This document shows, in pieces, positions 31,521-39,846 of a DNA stretch of 64,000 nt. The notes beneath the pieces are model-generated. The model ran no database searches. It had not been told where the DNA came from and saw nothing but the letters and a program-made list of their open reading frames with translations. Both the position numbers and the translations under genes were made by a program. The stretch comes from Gammaproteobacteria bacterium (GTDB lineage: Bacteria > Pseudomonadota > Gammaproteobacteria > Pseudomonadales > Litorivicinaceae): contig JAHEDY010000005.1 in the NCBI GenBank assembly GCA_024640985.1, forward strand, positions 19,694-83,693, written 5' to 3'. Position 1 is the stretch's first letter. Every line of letters starts with the position of its first letter.

Positions 31521-32624
31521 TTAACCGAAGTAGTGATTGTAGGCCATACGATAGTCTGGCTGATTCAAGTTCAAGTAGCCCATGACGCGCTCAGCGTATG
31601 CTCTTTGCGAGTCGATCACTTTCTTGAAGAATGGATCTTCGGCATTCAGACGATCGACAACGATGTCCCAAGCCTTTAACTGCTCTTTCATCACAGAGTC
31701 AGGAGTCCGGTGAACGTTTACACCCTGATTGCGCAGGTTTTGCAAATCGTCAGCGTACCGGTTCGTGTTGTGCCAGTAGAAGTTTGAGTTCTCAGCTTCT
31801 GAAGCGTAGCGCAAGATCGCTTGCTGCTCGGCTGGTAAAGCATCGTACTTCTTCTTGTTGAACGAGATTTCGAAGAATTCCTGTGACTGGTGGAACGACC
31901 CGAGGTGATAGTCTTTCGAGACATCCTGCATACCGAAGTCACGGTCAGATGTTGGGTTGTTAAATTCTGCAGCGTCAATCAAACCTGACTTCATCGCTGG
32001 CTGGATCTCACCACCTGGCAACTGAACGACTGACATACCCATTTCCAGAAGAACGTCTGCAGCCAGACCAACAGTACGGTACTTAAGACCATTCATCTGC
32101 GAAGCATCTTTGATTTCTTCTTTGAACCAACCCATTGGCTGAGCTGGCATTGGGCTGTTGAAGAATGAAATGATGTTGAGGCCTAAAGAACCCATCAACT
32201 CGTCAAACAACTGCTGACCACCGCCGTAGTGCAACCAACCGAGAACTTCTTGTGATGACCAGCCAAAGCATGGGCCAGTTCCGAACAATGACGCTGTTTT
32301 GGATTTTGAGTACCAGTACGCAGGTACGTAGTGACATCCATCCAACACCCCGCGGTGAACCGCGTCTTGCATCTGTGATGTTTTAACGACGGAATTCACT
32401 GGAAGTAAATCAATCTTAAGATCTTTCCCAGCCATTGCATGAACGCGGTCGACATAGGCTTGCGCGTTTTCTAGGAAAATACCGCCACCCCAAGCTGCCT
32501 GCACTTTCAATGTTGTACCGCCGTGACCACCGGCGTTGACAAGTGCTGGGAAACCGAGGCTGGAGGCCGCTGCTGTTGCCGTAGCTCCTTTCAGAAACGA
32601 ACGGCGATCGAGTTTTTTGCTCAT
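31521..32624 (-). CDS. dctP: TRAP substrate-binding protein (DctP/TakP-like) with Tat signal
   Basis: MSKKLDRRSFLKGATATAAASSLGFPALVNA Tat signal; GLKYRTVGLAADVLLEMGMSVVQLPGGEIQPAMKSGLIDAAEF typical of the 2-keto acid/lactate TRAP group. Confidence 0.9.
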   Translation of the reverse strand: MSKKLDRRSFLKGATATAAASSLGFPALVNAGGHGGTTLKVQAAWGGGIFLENAQAYVDRVHAMAGKDLKIDLLPVNSVVKTSQMQDAVHRGVLDGCHYVPAYWYSKSKTASLFGTGPCFGWSSQEVLGWLHYGGGQQLFDELMGSLGLNIISFFNSPMPAQPMGWFKEEIKDASQMNGLKYRTVGLAADVLLEMGMSVVQLPGGEIQPAMKSGLIDAAEFNNPTSDRDFGMQDVSKDYHLGSFHQSQEFFEISFNKKKYDALPAEQQAILRYASEAENSNFYWHNTNRYADDLQNLRNQGVNVHRTPDSVMKEQLKAWDIVVDRLNAEDPFFKKVIDSQRAYAERVMGYLNLNQPDYRMAYNHYFG

Positions 32625-32753
32625 CGGACTACCTTTTTTATCTATTTTTTTCTAGCGCTTATCCATATCTGCTCAATGCAGTGCGCCCTACAAATCCATC
32701 CTTGGAGAGCCGATATTGAGGATTTCGAGCCGATGTTGCAAGGCTTTTAAAAA

Positions 32754-32774
32754 AAAAGTGATCAGACCACTTTT
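32754..32774. promoter_or_regulatory. PdhR-type operator 3 in the dctP / hydroxyacid dehydrogenase divergent promoter region
   Basis: AAAAGTGATCAGACCACTTTT, 21-bp near-perfect palindrome containing TGATCAGACCA. Confidence 0.7.
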
Positions 32775-32835
32775 CGATTGAAACTTGTTTCCAAAAACGC
32801 CAATGTGCCTTTTCGCATCAATTAAGGAAATTGAA

Positions 32836-33792
32836 ATGGTTGACTTAAGCATTACGAGGTTATTGGTCGAACCCGTCTTGGAGCGCGCTCGCAACAATTA
32901 CGCGGTTTGGCTGAATGACGATGATCATATTATGTCATCTGATGAACTCATCGCTCGGAGCCATGAATCCGATGCCCTGATGGTTTGTCATTCAGAACTC
33001 TTGTCGGCCGATGTTGTTGCCAAGCTGGGAAGCCGTTTGAAAATCGTTGCCAACTACTCGGTCGGCGTTGATCACTGTGATCTGGAAGCACTCAAATCGC
33101 GCGGGATCGTGGTGACCAATACTCCTGATGTACTTTCAGATGCGACCGCGGAAATTGCCATGTTGCTGCTTTTAGGTGCGAGCCGTCGTGCGTACGAGGG
33201 TGATCAGATGCTACGCCATGGGACTTGGAAGCACTGGGCTCCGGTGGAAATGAACGGTATTCAAGTCACATCGAAAAAGCTTGGGATTGTGGGTATGGGT
33301 CGAGTCGGTCAGACGGTTGCGAAGCGTGCGCGCGGTTTCGACATGGAAATCCATTATAGCAACCGTCGTCGATTGCCTCCTGAATTGGAATGTGGAGCAA
33401 TCTATCACACTTCAGTGAAATCCTTGTTTGAGGCGGTGGATATGATTTCCCTGAATTGTCCAGCGACTCCTGAAACAGACTATTTAATTAATGCCGAATC
33501 CATCGGTTGGATGCGTCCGGGTGCGGTCTTTGTCAATACTGCTCGAGGCCGCTTGGTTGATGAGGCAGCATTAATCGATGCATTGCAGTCAGGTCACATC
33601 GCAGCTGCAGGTCTGGATGTCTTTCAGAATGAGCCCGGTGGCAATCCTGAGTTCGCCAAATGTCCGAACGTTTTGATGTTGCCGCATTTGGGGTCGTCAA
33701 CACGCGAAACACGAAAGGCGATGGGTGATCGGGCGCTCGATAATTTGGATGCATTCTTTGCTGGCCAAGAGCCGAGAGATCGATTGGTTTAA
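32836..33792 (+). CDS. D-isomer-specific 2-hydroxyacid dehydrogenase
   Basis: NAD-binding GIVGMGRVGQTVAKRARGFDMEIHYSNRR, FVNTARGRLVDEAALIDAL, LPHLGSSTRETR; start at ATG with AAGGAAA SD. Confidence 0.92.
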   Translation: MVDLSITRLLVEPVLERARNNYAVWLNDDDHIMSSDELIARSHESDALMVCHSELLSADVVAKLGSRLKIVANYSVGVDHCDLEALKSRGIVVTNTPDVLSDATAEIAMLLLLGASRRAYEGDQMLRHGTWKHWAPVEMNGIQVTSKKLGIVGMGRVGQTVAKRARGFDMEIHYSNRRRLPPELECGAIYHTSVKSLFEAVDMISLNCPATPETDYLINAESIGWMRPGAVFVNTARGRLVDEAALIDALQSGHIAAAGLDVFQNEPGGNPEFAKCPNVLMLPHLGSSTRETRKAMGDRALDNLDAFFAGQEPRDRLV

Positions 33793-33806
33793 CTGTTTGC
33801 GCATTT

Positions 33807-33817
33807 TGGTCTGACCA
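33807..33817. promoter_or_regulatory. PdhR-type operator 4 (TGGTCTGACCA)
   Basis: Exact palindrome upstream of the pdhR-like gene. Confidence 0.8.
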
Positions 33818-33827
33818 GTTAACCTAT

Positions 33828-33838
33828 TGGTCTGACCA
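33828..33838. promoter_or_regulatory. PdhR-type operator 5 (TGGTCTGACCA)
   Basis: Exact copy of operator 4, displaced by 21 bp (two helical turns), 26 bp upstream of the pdhR-like start codon. Confidence 0.8.
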
Positions 33839-33863
33839 CTTTGCTGCTAATGAGACTGTTGCA

Positions 33864-34631
33864 ATGCATGGATACCTGTCGACCCCTCGAGTGACGCGAG
33901 CGGCTGATGTCATTATGGACCAGATCGAGCGCTTGATTCTCGAGGGGAAAGTGCGCCCAGGCCAGAAACTACCCTCTGAACGTAGCTTAGCTGAAGAGTT
34001 TGATGTTTCAAGGCCGACCGTCCGAGAAGCCATTCAAAAACTCGAGGCGCGAGGGCTGATCCAGCGTCGTCATGGCGGTGGCACTTTTGTTGCGGAGCAT
34101 GTGGGCTCAACATTCATCGATCCGATGATGGCGATGATTCAACGGTCGCCAGATGGAACCTTTGACATCCTTGAATTGCGATTTGCTCTAGAAAGTGTGG
34201 CTGCTTGGTTAGCCGCTGATCGCGCAACCGAGCGGGCTCGCGGGAATGTGCAACGTCGCTACCACGAACTCCAGGCTGCGGTGCGATCGCATGACCTCCA
34301 TCGGGAAGCGAAAGCAGACGCTGAGTTTCATTTGGCGATTGCCGAGGCATCTCAGAACGGCATCATCCTTCATATCATGCGATCGATCTTCGTGCTACTT
34401 GAGGAATCGATTGTGAAAAATTTAGCCGAGCTCAATCTGGATCGAATTCGAAAACAAGATCTGGCCCTGCAGCATGAGGCGATTTATCGCGCGATCGTGA
34501 TCGATCGCGATCCGGGGGCGGCCAGGAGGGCAGTCCGTCAGCATATGTTAACTGTGAGTGAATCACTGGACCGTGAACGACTTGCAGATACGAAACCGCG
34601 GCGCTTGAAAGAGTTGACACAATCGACTTGA
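33864..34631 (+). CDS. pdhR: GntR/FadR-family (FCD) regulator, PdhR-like
   Basis: wHTH ILEGKVRPGQKLPSERSLAEEFDVSRPTVREAIQKLEARGLIQRRHGGGTFV closely resembles E. coli PdhR; immediately upstream of aceE. Confidence 0.8.
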   Translation: MHGYLSTPRVTRAADVIMDQIERLILEGKVRPGQKLPSERSLAEEFDVSRPTVREAIQKLEARGLIQRRHGGGTFVAEHVGSTFIDPMMAMIQRSPDGTFDILELRFALESVAAWLAADRATERARGNVQRRYHELQAAVRSHDLHREAKADAEFHLAIAEASQNGIILHIMRSIFVLLEESIVKNLAELNLDRIRKQDLALQHEAIYRAIVIDRDPGAARRAVRQHMLTVSESLDRERLADTKPRRLKELTQST

Positions 34632-34675
34632 GTGAAGTGCCGTTGTTCACCAACCAACCCAACGAGGTGAGAACT

Positions 34676-37345
34676 ATGGCGAATACGCCAATAACAGTCG
34701 ACCAGGATCCGGTCGAAACCAAAGAATGGCTAGAAGCCTATGAGTCTGTACTACAACATGAAGGAGCTGATCGCGCGGCCTACTTGCTGAATCAACTTGT
34801 TGCACGTGCCAGCCAGGAGGGAGCAAGTCTTCCGGTTGCCATGACCACACCGTACCGGAACACTATCCCCGTGCAAAAAGAAGCGCGGATGCCGGGCGAT
34901 TTGTTCATGGAGCGACGCATCCGTAGCTTGATCCGCTGGAATGCACTCGCCATGGTGATGCGCGCGAACAAGTCAGGCGATGATTTGGGTGGTCACATTG
35001 CTACCTACCAATCGGCAGCAACCTTGTACGAAGTGGGTTTTAACTATTTTTGGAAAGGACCTGATCATACTGAAGGCCAGGATCTTCTGTATATCCAAGG
35101 CCATGCAAGTCCAGGAATTTATGCGCGTTCCTTTTTAGAGGGGCGTCTATCTGAAAAGCAGTTGGATAATTTCCGACGCGAAGTGGATGGGGACGGTTTA
35201 TCGTCCTACCCACACCCCTGGTTAATGCCGGATTACTGGCAATTTCCGACGGTTTCAATGGGTCTCGGACCCATTCAATCGATCTACCAAGCCCATGTGA
35301 TGAAGTATTTGGTGAATCGTGGGCTCTCTGATCAGCCAAACCGCAAAGTTTGGGCATTCCTCGGTGATGGAGAGATGGACGAACCTGAGTCTTTGGGTGC
35401 GATCGGTCTCGCTGGGCGAGAAGGTCTTGATAACCTGATTTTCGTGATCAACTGTAATTTGCAACGTCTCGATGGACCGGTTCGTGGTAACGCCAAGATC
35501 GTTCAAGAACTGGAAGGCGTCTTCCGTGGTGCTGGATGGAATGTCATCAAAGTTCTTTGGGGTCGTCATTGGGATCCATTATTCGCTCGTGACCGCCAAG
35601 GCCTGATGCAGAAAGTCATGGATGAAGTGGTCGATGGTGAATTGCAAAACTGCAAGGCCAAAGGTGGTGCATACACGCGCGAACATTTCTTTGGCCAATA
35701 TCCGGAATTGAAAGAGATGGTGTCTGATCTTTCAGATGAAGACATTGCGCAACTGAATCGTGGAGGTCACGATCCCACCAAGGTGTATGCGGCTTATCAT
35801 GCGGCCGTTAACCACACAGGACAGCCGACCGTGATTCTGGCGCAAACCGTCAAAGGGTACGGCATGGGTTCATCAGGTGAGTCAGCTAACCCATCGCACC
35901 AGGTGAAAAAGCTAGATCTGGAGAATTTGAAAAAGTTCCGCGATCGTTTTGCCATTCCGGTTAGTGACGACGACCTCAGTGATTTGCCCTATTTCAATCC
36001 AGGTCCTGAGAGTCCTGAAAACAAATATCTACAAGAGCGTCGACAGGTCTTAGGTGGTTATTTGCCCTCACGTCGGGCCTGGAAAGATCCGCTAGGATGT
36101 CCAAGTCTCGATGCGTTTAAGCAGCAGACCAAAGGGACAGGCGACCGCCAAATCTCAACGACCATGGCATTCGTTCGGATGTTGTCGACACTGGTGAAAG
36201 ACAAAACCATTGGACATCGAGTGGTCCCTATCGTACCTGATGAGGCACGGACATTCGGGATGGAAGGCATGTTCAAGCAACTGGGGATTTACACCACCGA
36301 AGGTCAGAAATACATTCCACACGATGTCGACCAGGTGTTGTCTTACCATGAAGACAAAGCCGGCCAGATTCTCGAAGAAGGTATTAATGAATCGGGTGCG
36401 TTTTCAGCTTGGATGGCCTGTGCTACCTCTTATGCAAACCATAACCAACCATTAATCCCATTCTATATTTACTATTCGATGTTTGGTCATCAGCGGGTGG
36501 GTGATCTGACCTGGGCTGCCGGTGATATCCAGGCCAAGGGCTTCTTGTTGGGCGCAACTTCAGGCCGGACCACCTTAAATGGGGAAGGGCTGCAGCACCA
36601 AGACGGGCATAGCCATATCCTTGCGGGCACTGTACCGAATCAGCGTTCTTATGATCCAACCTATAGCTACGAAGTTGCGGTCATCGTTCAGCACGGCTTA
36701 AAGCAGATGTATGACGAGAACCAGAGTGTGTTTTATTACATCACCTTGATGAATGAAAACTACAACCATCCGGACATGCCTGAAGGTGTTGAATCAGACA
36801 TCATCAAGGGAATGTATCTGCTGAAGCCTGCTGCGCCTAAGATGAAGCACAGCGTTCGTTTGCTGGGCTCAGGAACGATTCTGAGAGAGGTTGAGGCAGC
36901 AGCTGAAATGCTGGCTGATTTTGGCGTCGGTGCTGAAGTGTATAGTGCGACCAGCTTTAATGAGTTGCGTCGTGATGGCCAGTCGGCAGCACGTTACAAC
37001 TTGTTGCATCCAGAAGAGAAAACGGCTCGGATTAGTCACGTTGAAACCATGTTGGGTGGATCTGATGCGCCAGTGGTGGCTGCGACAGACCACATCCAGC
37101 TGTACTCCGAGCAGATTCGTCCATTCCTCGGAAAACGGACCTACATTACGCTTGGGACTGATGGATTTGGTCGGTCGGATTCACGCAAAAAATTGCGTGA
37201 GCATTTTGAAGTGGATCGTCGATTTGTCACGATTGCGGCGCTCAGAGCGCTGTCGATGGATGGAAAGATTGATCCTAAAGTCGTGACGAAAGCGATCAAA
37301 GATTTCGACATCGATCCCGATCGTCTTGATCCGGTGACATTGTAA
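34676..37345 (+). CDS. aceE: Pyruvate dehydrogenase E1 component (homodimeric)
   Basis: About 889 aa from MANTPITVDQDP; GDGEMDEPESLGAI ThDP motif; start set at ATG after GAGGTGAG SD. Confidence 0.97.
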   Translation: MANTPITVDQDPVETKEWLEAYESVLQHEGADRAAYLLNQLVARASQEGASLPVAMTTPYRNTIPVQKEARMPGDLFMERRIRSLIRWNALAMVMRANKSGDDLGGHIATYQSAATLYEVGFNYFWKGPDHTEGQDLLYIQGHASPGIYARSFLEGRLSEKQLDNFRREVDGDGLSSYPHPWLMPDYWQFPTVSMGLGPIQSIYQAHVMKYLVNRGLSDQPNRKVWAFLGDGEMDEPESLGAIGLAGREGLDNLIFVINCNLQRLDGPVRGNAKIVQELEGVFRGAGWNVIKVLWGRHWDPLFARDRQGLMQKVMDEVVDGELQNCKAKGGAYTREHFFGQYPELKEMVSDLSDEDIAQLNRGGHDPTKVYAAYHAAVNHTGQPTVILAQTVKGYGMGSSGESANPSHQVKKLDLENLKKFRDRFAIPVSDDDLSDLPYFNPGPESPENKYLQERRQVLGGYLPSRRAWKDPLGCPSLDAFKQQTKGTGDRQISTTMAFVRMLSTLVKDKTIGHRVVPIVPDEARTFGMEGMFKQLGIYTTEGQKYIPHDVDQVLSYHEDKAGQILEEGINESGAFSAWMACATSYANHNQPLIPFYIYYSMFGHQRVGDLTWAAGDIQAKGFLLGATSGRTTLNGEGLQHQDGHSHILAGTVPNQRSYDPTYSYEVAVIVQHGLKQMYDENQSVFYYITLMNENYNHPDMPEGVESDIIKGMYLLKPAAPKMKHSVRLLGSGTILREVEAAAEMLADFGVGAEVYSATSFNELRRDGQSAARYNLLHPEEKTARISHVETMLGGSDAPVVAATDHIQLYSEQIRPFLGKRTYITLGTDGFGRSDSRKKLREHFEVDRRFVTIAALRALSMDGKIDPKVVTKAIKDFDIDPDRLDPVTL

Positions 37346-37356
37346 GGAGGTATGAC

Positions 37357-39264
37357 ATGACAACGATTCGTGTACCGGATATTGGTGATGCCTCGAACGT
37401 CACAGTCATTGAAGTGGCTGTTGCTCAAGGCGATACAGTCGCCGAAGGGGATACCTTAATTGTTTTAGAGTCCGATAAGGCCTCCATGGAAATTCCAGCC
37501 GACGCATCCGGTGTTGTGGGTGCGATCCATGTGTCTGAGGGTTCTGAGGTCAATGAAGGTGATCCAATTTGTGAATTGGACAGTGCGGATGCTGTTGGCT
37601 CTGCGCCTGTTGAGCCGCCTCCCGCTGAGGCTGTGACTGCAGCGCCAGTCGCAGCAGCTCCTGCGTCCCAAGAAGCCACGGCGAGTGAGCAGGTGGTTGT
37701 GCCTGACACTGGGAGTGCTGATGGCGTGACTGTGATTGAGGTCTCGGTTTCAGTGGGTGATACCGTTGCCGAAGGCGATACTCTGATCGTTCTGGAGTCA
37801 GATAAAGCGTCCATGGAAATTCCTGCACCTAAGGCTGGAGTGATTAGCGCCTTGATCGTGGCCGAGGGCCAGCAAGTGGTGCAGGGCGACCCAATTTGCG
37901 AGATGTCAGTGACCGCAGGCAGTCCAACTGCGACTCCTTCGCAAGCTCCGGCAACCGACACACCAACGACACCTGTGGCTGCTGCGCCGTCAAGCCGTGC
38001 AGGCAGTCTCGAAAAAGTGGTCGTTCCTGATACCGGAAATGCCGATGGTGTAACTGTGATCGAGGTCAGTGTTGCGATTGGTGAGACCGTCTCTGAGGGC
38101 GATACATTAATTGTTCTCGAATCGGATAAAGCCTCGATGGAAATACCATCGCCGGTGAGTGGGAAAATCGTCGCACTCTCTGTGAAAGAGGGTGATTCCG
38201 TGGCTCAGGGTGATGCGATTGCCGATGTGGAATCCACCAGCGGTTCGGCGACCCCGGCAAGTCCAGTAGCACAACCGAGTGAACCTGTGGCTCCAGTCGC
38301 TACAGCGGCCGCCCAAAGCCAGACGATAGAACCTCCCGCAGCAGAGATTTCAGGGTCTCATGTGCATGCAGGACCAGCGGTGCGTGCGTTAGCGCGTGAG
38401 CTCGGTGTGGATCTGACCAAAGTGCCGTCATCTGGACCACGAGGCCGGATCACCAAAGATGACTTGCACAATTTTGTGAAGGCGAAATTGAGCCAAAAAG
38501 AAGCAAGTCCGGCGGTCACGGGTGGAACAGGAATTCCAGCAATTCCACCGGTGGATTTTGCAGCCTTTGGTCCTGTGGAACGAATTCCCATGACCAAAAT
38601 TCACAAACTCACAGCCGATAACATGACGCGCTGTTGGCTCAACGTTCCAGCCGTGACACAGTTTGACGAAGCCGACATCACAGATTTGGAAGCGTTCCGG
38701 AAATCCATGAAAGCTGAGGCTGAAAAGAAGGGTGTGAAGCTTACTCCGCTTCCATTTTTGATTAAGGCCTCTGCCTATGCTCTGGCTGAACTACCCCAGG
38801 TCAATGCCTCGATCGATCCTGCGACGGACGAAATCGTCAGAAAAGGGTACATCCACATCGGTATTGCCGTGGACACACCTGATGGATTGATGGTTCCAGT
38901 GATCCGTGATGCGGATCAAAAAGGAATTTGGGAGATTGCCGCTGAAGCATCCGAGTTGGCCGATAAAGCGAAGAATAAGAAGTTAAAACCCGCAGAAATG
39001 CAGGGTGCGACTTTTACCATTTCATCGCTTGGATCCATCGGTGGTACAGCCTTTACACCAATCGTTCCTTCACCACAGGCAGCGATCCTCGGAATATCCA
39101 AGGCATCGATTCAACCGGTTTGGGATGGAGCTGCATTCCAACCACGGTTGATGCTACCGTTGTGTTTGTCCTATGACCACCGTGTGATTAATGGTGGAGA
39201 TGGTGCACGATTTACCACTGTCTTGAGCAAGGTGCTTGCTGATATCAGGCACTTGGTCTTTTGA
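37357..39264 (+). CDS. aceF: Pyruvate dehydrogenase E2 (dihydrolipoyl acetyltransferase), three lipoyl domains
   Basis: 635 aa; LESDKASMEIP occurs three times; E3-binding domain GPAVRALARELGVDLTKVPSSGPRGRITKDDL; catalytic LSYDHRVINGGDGARF. Confidence 0.97.
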   Translation: MTTIRVPDIGDASNVTVIEVAVAQGDTVAEGDTLIVLESDKASMEIPADASGVVGAIHVSEGSEVNEGDPICELDSADAVGSAPVEPPPAEAVTAAPVAAAPASQEATASEQVVVPDTGSADGVTVIEVSVSVGDTVAEGDTLIVLESDKASMEIPAPKAGVISALIVAEGQQVVQGDPICEMSVTAGSPTATPSQAPATDTPTTPVAAAPSSRAGSLEKVVVPDTGNADGVTVIEVSVAIGETVSEGDTLIVLESDKASMEIPSPVSGKIVALSVKEGDSVAQGDAIADVESTSGSATPASPVAQPSEPVAPVATAAAQSQTIEPPAAEISGSHVHAGPAVRALARELGVDLTKVPSSGPRGRITKDDLHNFVKAKLSQKEASPAVTGGTGIPAIPPVDFAAFGPVERIPMTKIHKLTADNMTRCWLNVPAVTQFDEADITDLEAFRKSMKAEAEKKGVKLTPLPFLIKASAYALAELPQVNASIDPATDEIVRKGYIHIGIAVDTPDGLMVPVIRDADQKGIWEIAAEASELADKAKNKKLKPAEMQGATFTISSLGSIGGTAFTPIVPSPQAAILGISKASIQPVWDGAAFQPRLMLPLCLSYDHRVINGGDGARFTTVLSKVLADIRHLVF

Positions 39265-39266
39265 TC

Positions 39267-39293
39267 AAAAGCCCGGTTCGCCGGGCTTTTTTT
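39267..39293 (+). terminator. Intrinsic terminator after aceF
   Basis: AAGCCCGG TTCG CCGGGCTT TTTTT. Confidence 0.9.
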
Positions 39294-39846
39294 ATTGAGT
39301 GCGCGCTGATTTCCAAAAGACCTCTTGGCCACCATCGCGTCGAGCCAATTGCCGAGCCATCACGAAAAGAACGTCTGAGAGCCGGTTGATGTAGTGTTTT
39401 AAGTCGTCGCCAACGGCTTCTTGTTTGGCTAAAGCGACAATGATGCGTTCGGCTCGTCTGGCCACAGCGCGAGCCATGTGGCATAAACCTGCTGATTTTG
39501 ATCCACCAGGAAGAATAAATTCTTTCAGAGCTGGAAGTTCGTCATTGAGTTGATCACACAAGGTCTCTAGATCCGAAACCATCTCTGGTTGGATCAGTTG
39601 AAATCCAGGAACTGCAAGTTCACCGCCGAGGTCAAACAAACGATGCTGAATGTCGGTGAGTGGTCCGATCAGGGGCTCGTTGTCAGAGAGTTCGGCGATG
39701 AGCAATCCCATCCAGGAATTGAGTTCATCAATAGTGCCGACCGCTTCGATTCGGAGACTATCTTTTGACGTCCGTGATCCATCACCCAGTCCGGTCGTTC
39801 CATCATCGCCTGTCTTGGTGTAGAGCTTTGTTAATCGGTTACCCAT
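39292..39846 (-). CDS. PduO-type ATP:cob(I)alamin adenosyltransferase
   Basis: 184 aa, LYTKTGDDGTTGLGDGSRTSKDSLRIEAVGTIDELNSWMG, FILPGGSKSAGLCHMARAVARRAER. Confidence 0.95.
   Translation of the reverse strand: MGNRLTKLYTKTGDDGTTGLGDGSRTSKDSLRIEAVGTIDELNSWMGLLIAELSDNEPLIGPLTDIQHRLFDLGGELAVPGFQLIQPEMVSDLETLCDQLNDELPALKEFILPGGSKSAGLCHMARAVARRAERIIVALAKQEAVGDDLKHYINRLSDVLFVMARQLARRDGGQEVFWKSARTQ

Noticed and set aside
37425-37961. 178-aa minus-strand ORF (Ser/Thr/Ala-rich)
   Set aside because: Mirror of the repetitive Ala/Pro linker and lipoyl domains of aceF; spurious.
37441-38160. Direct repeats considered as possible mobile or satellite repeat
   Set aside because: They are in-frame lipoyl domains of aceF (LESDKASMEIP repeated three times).
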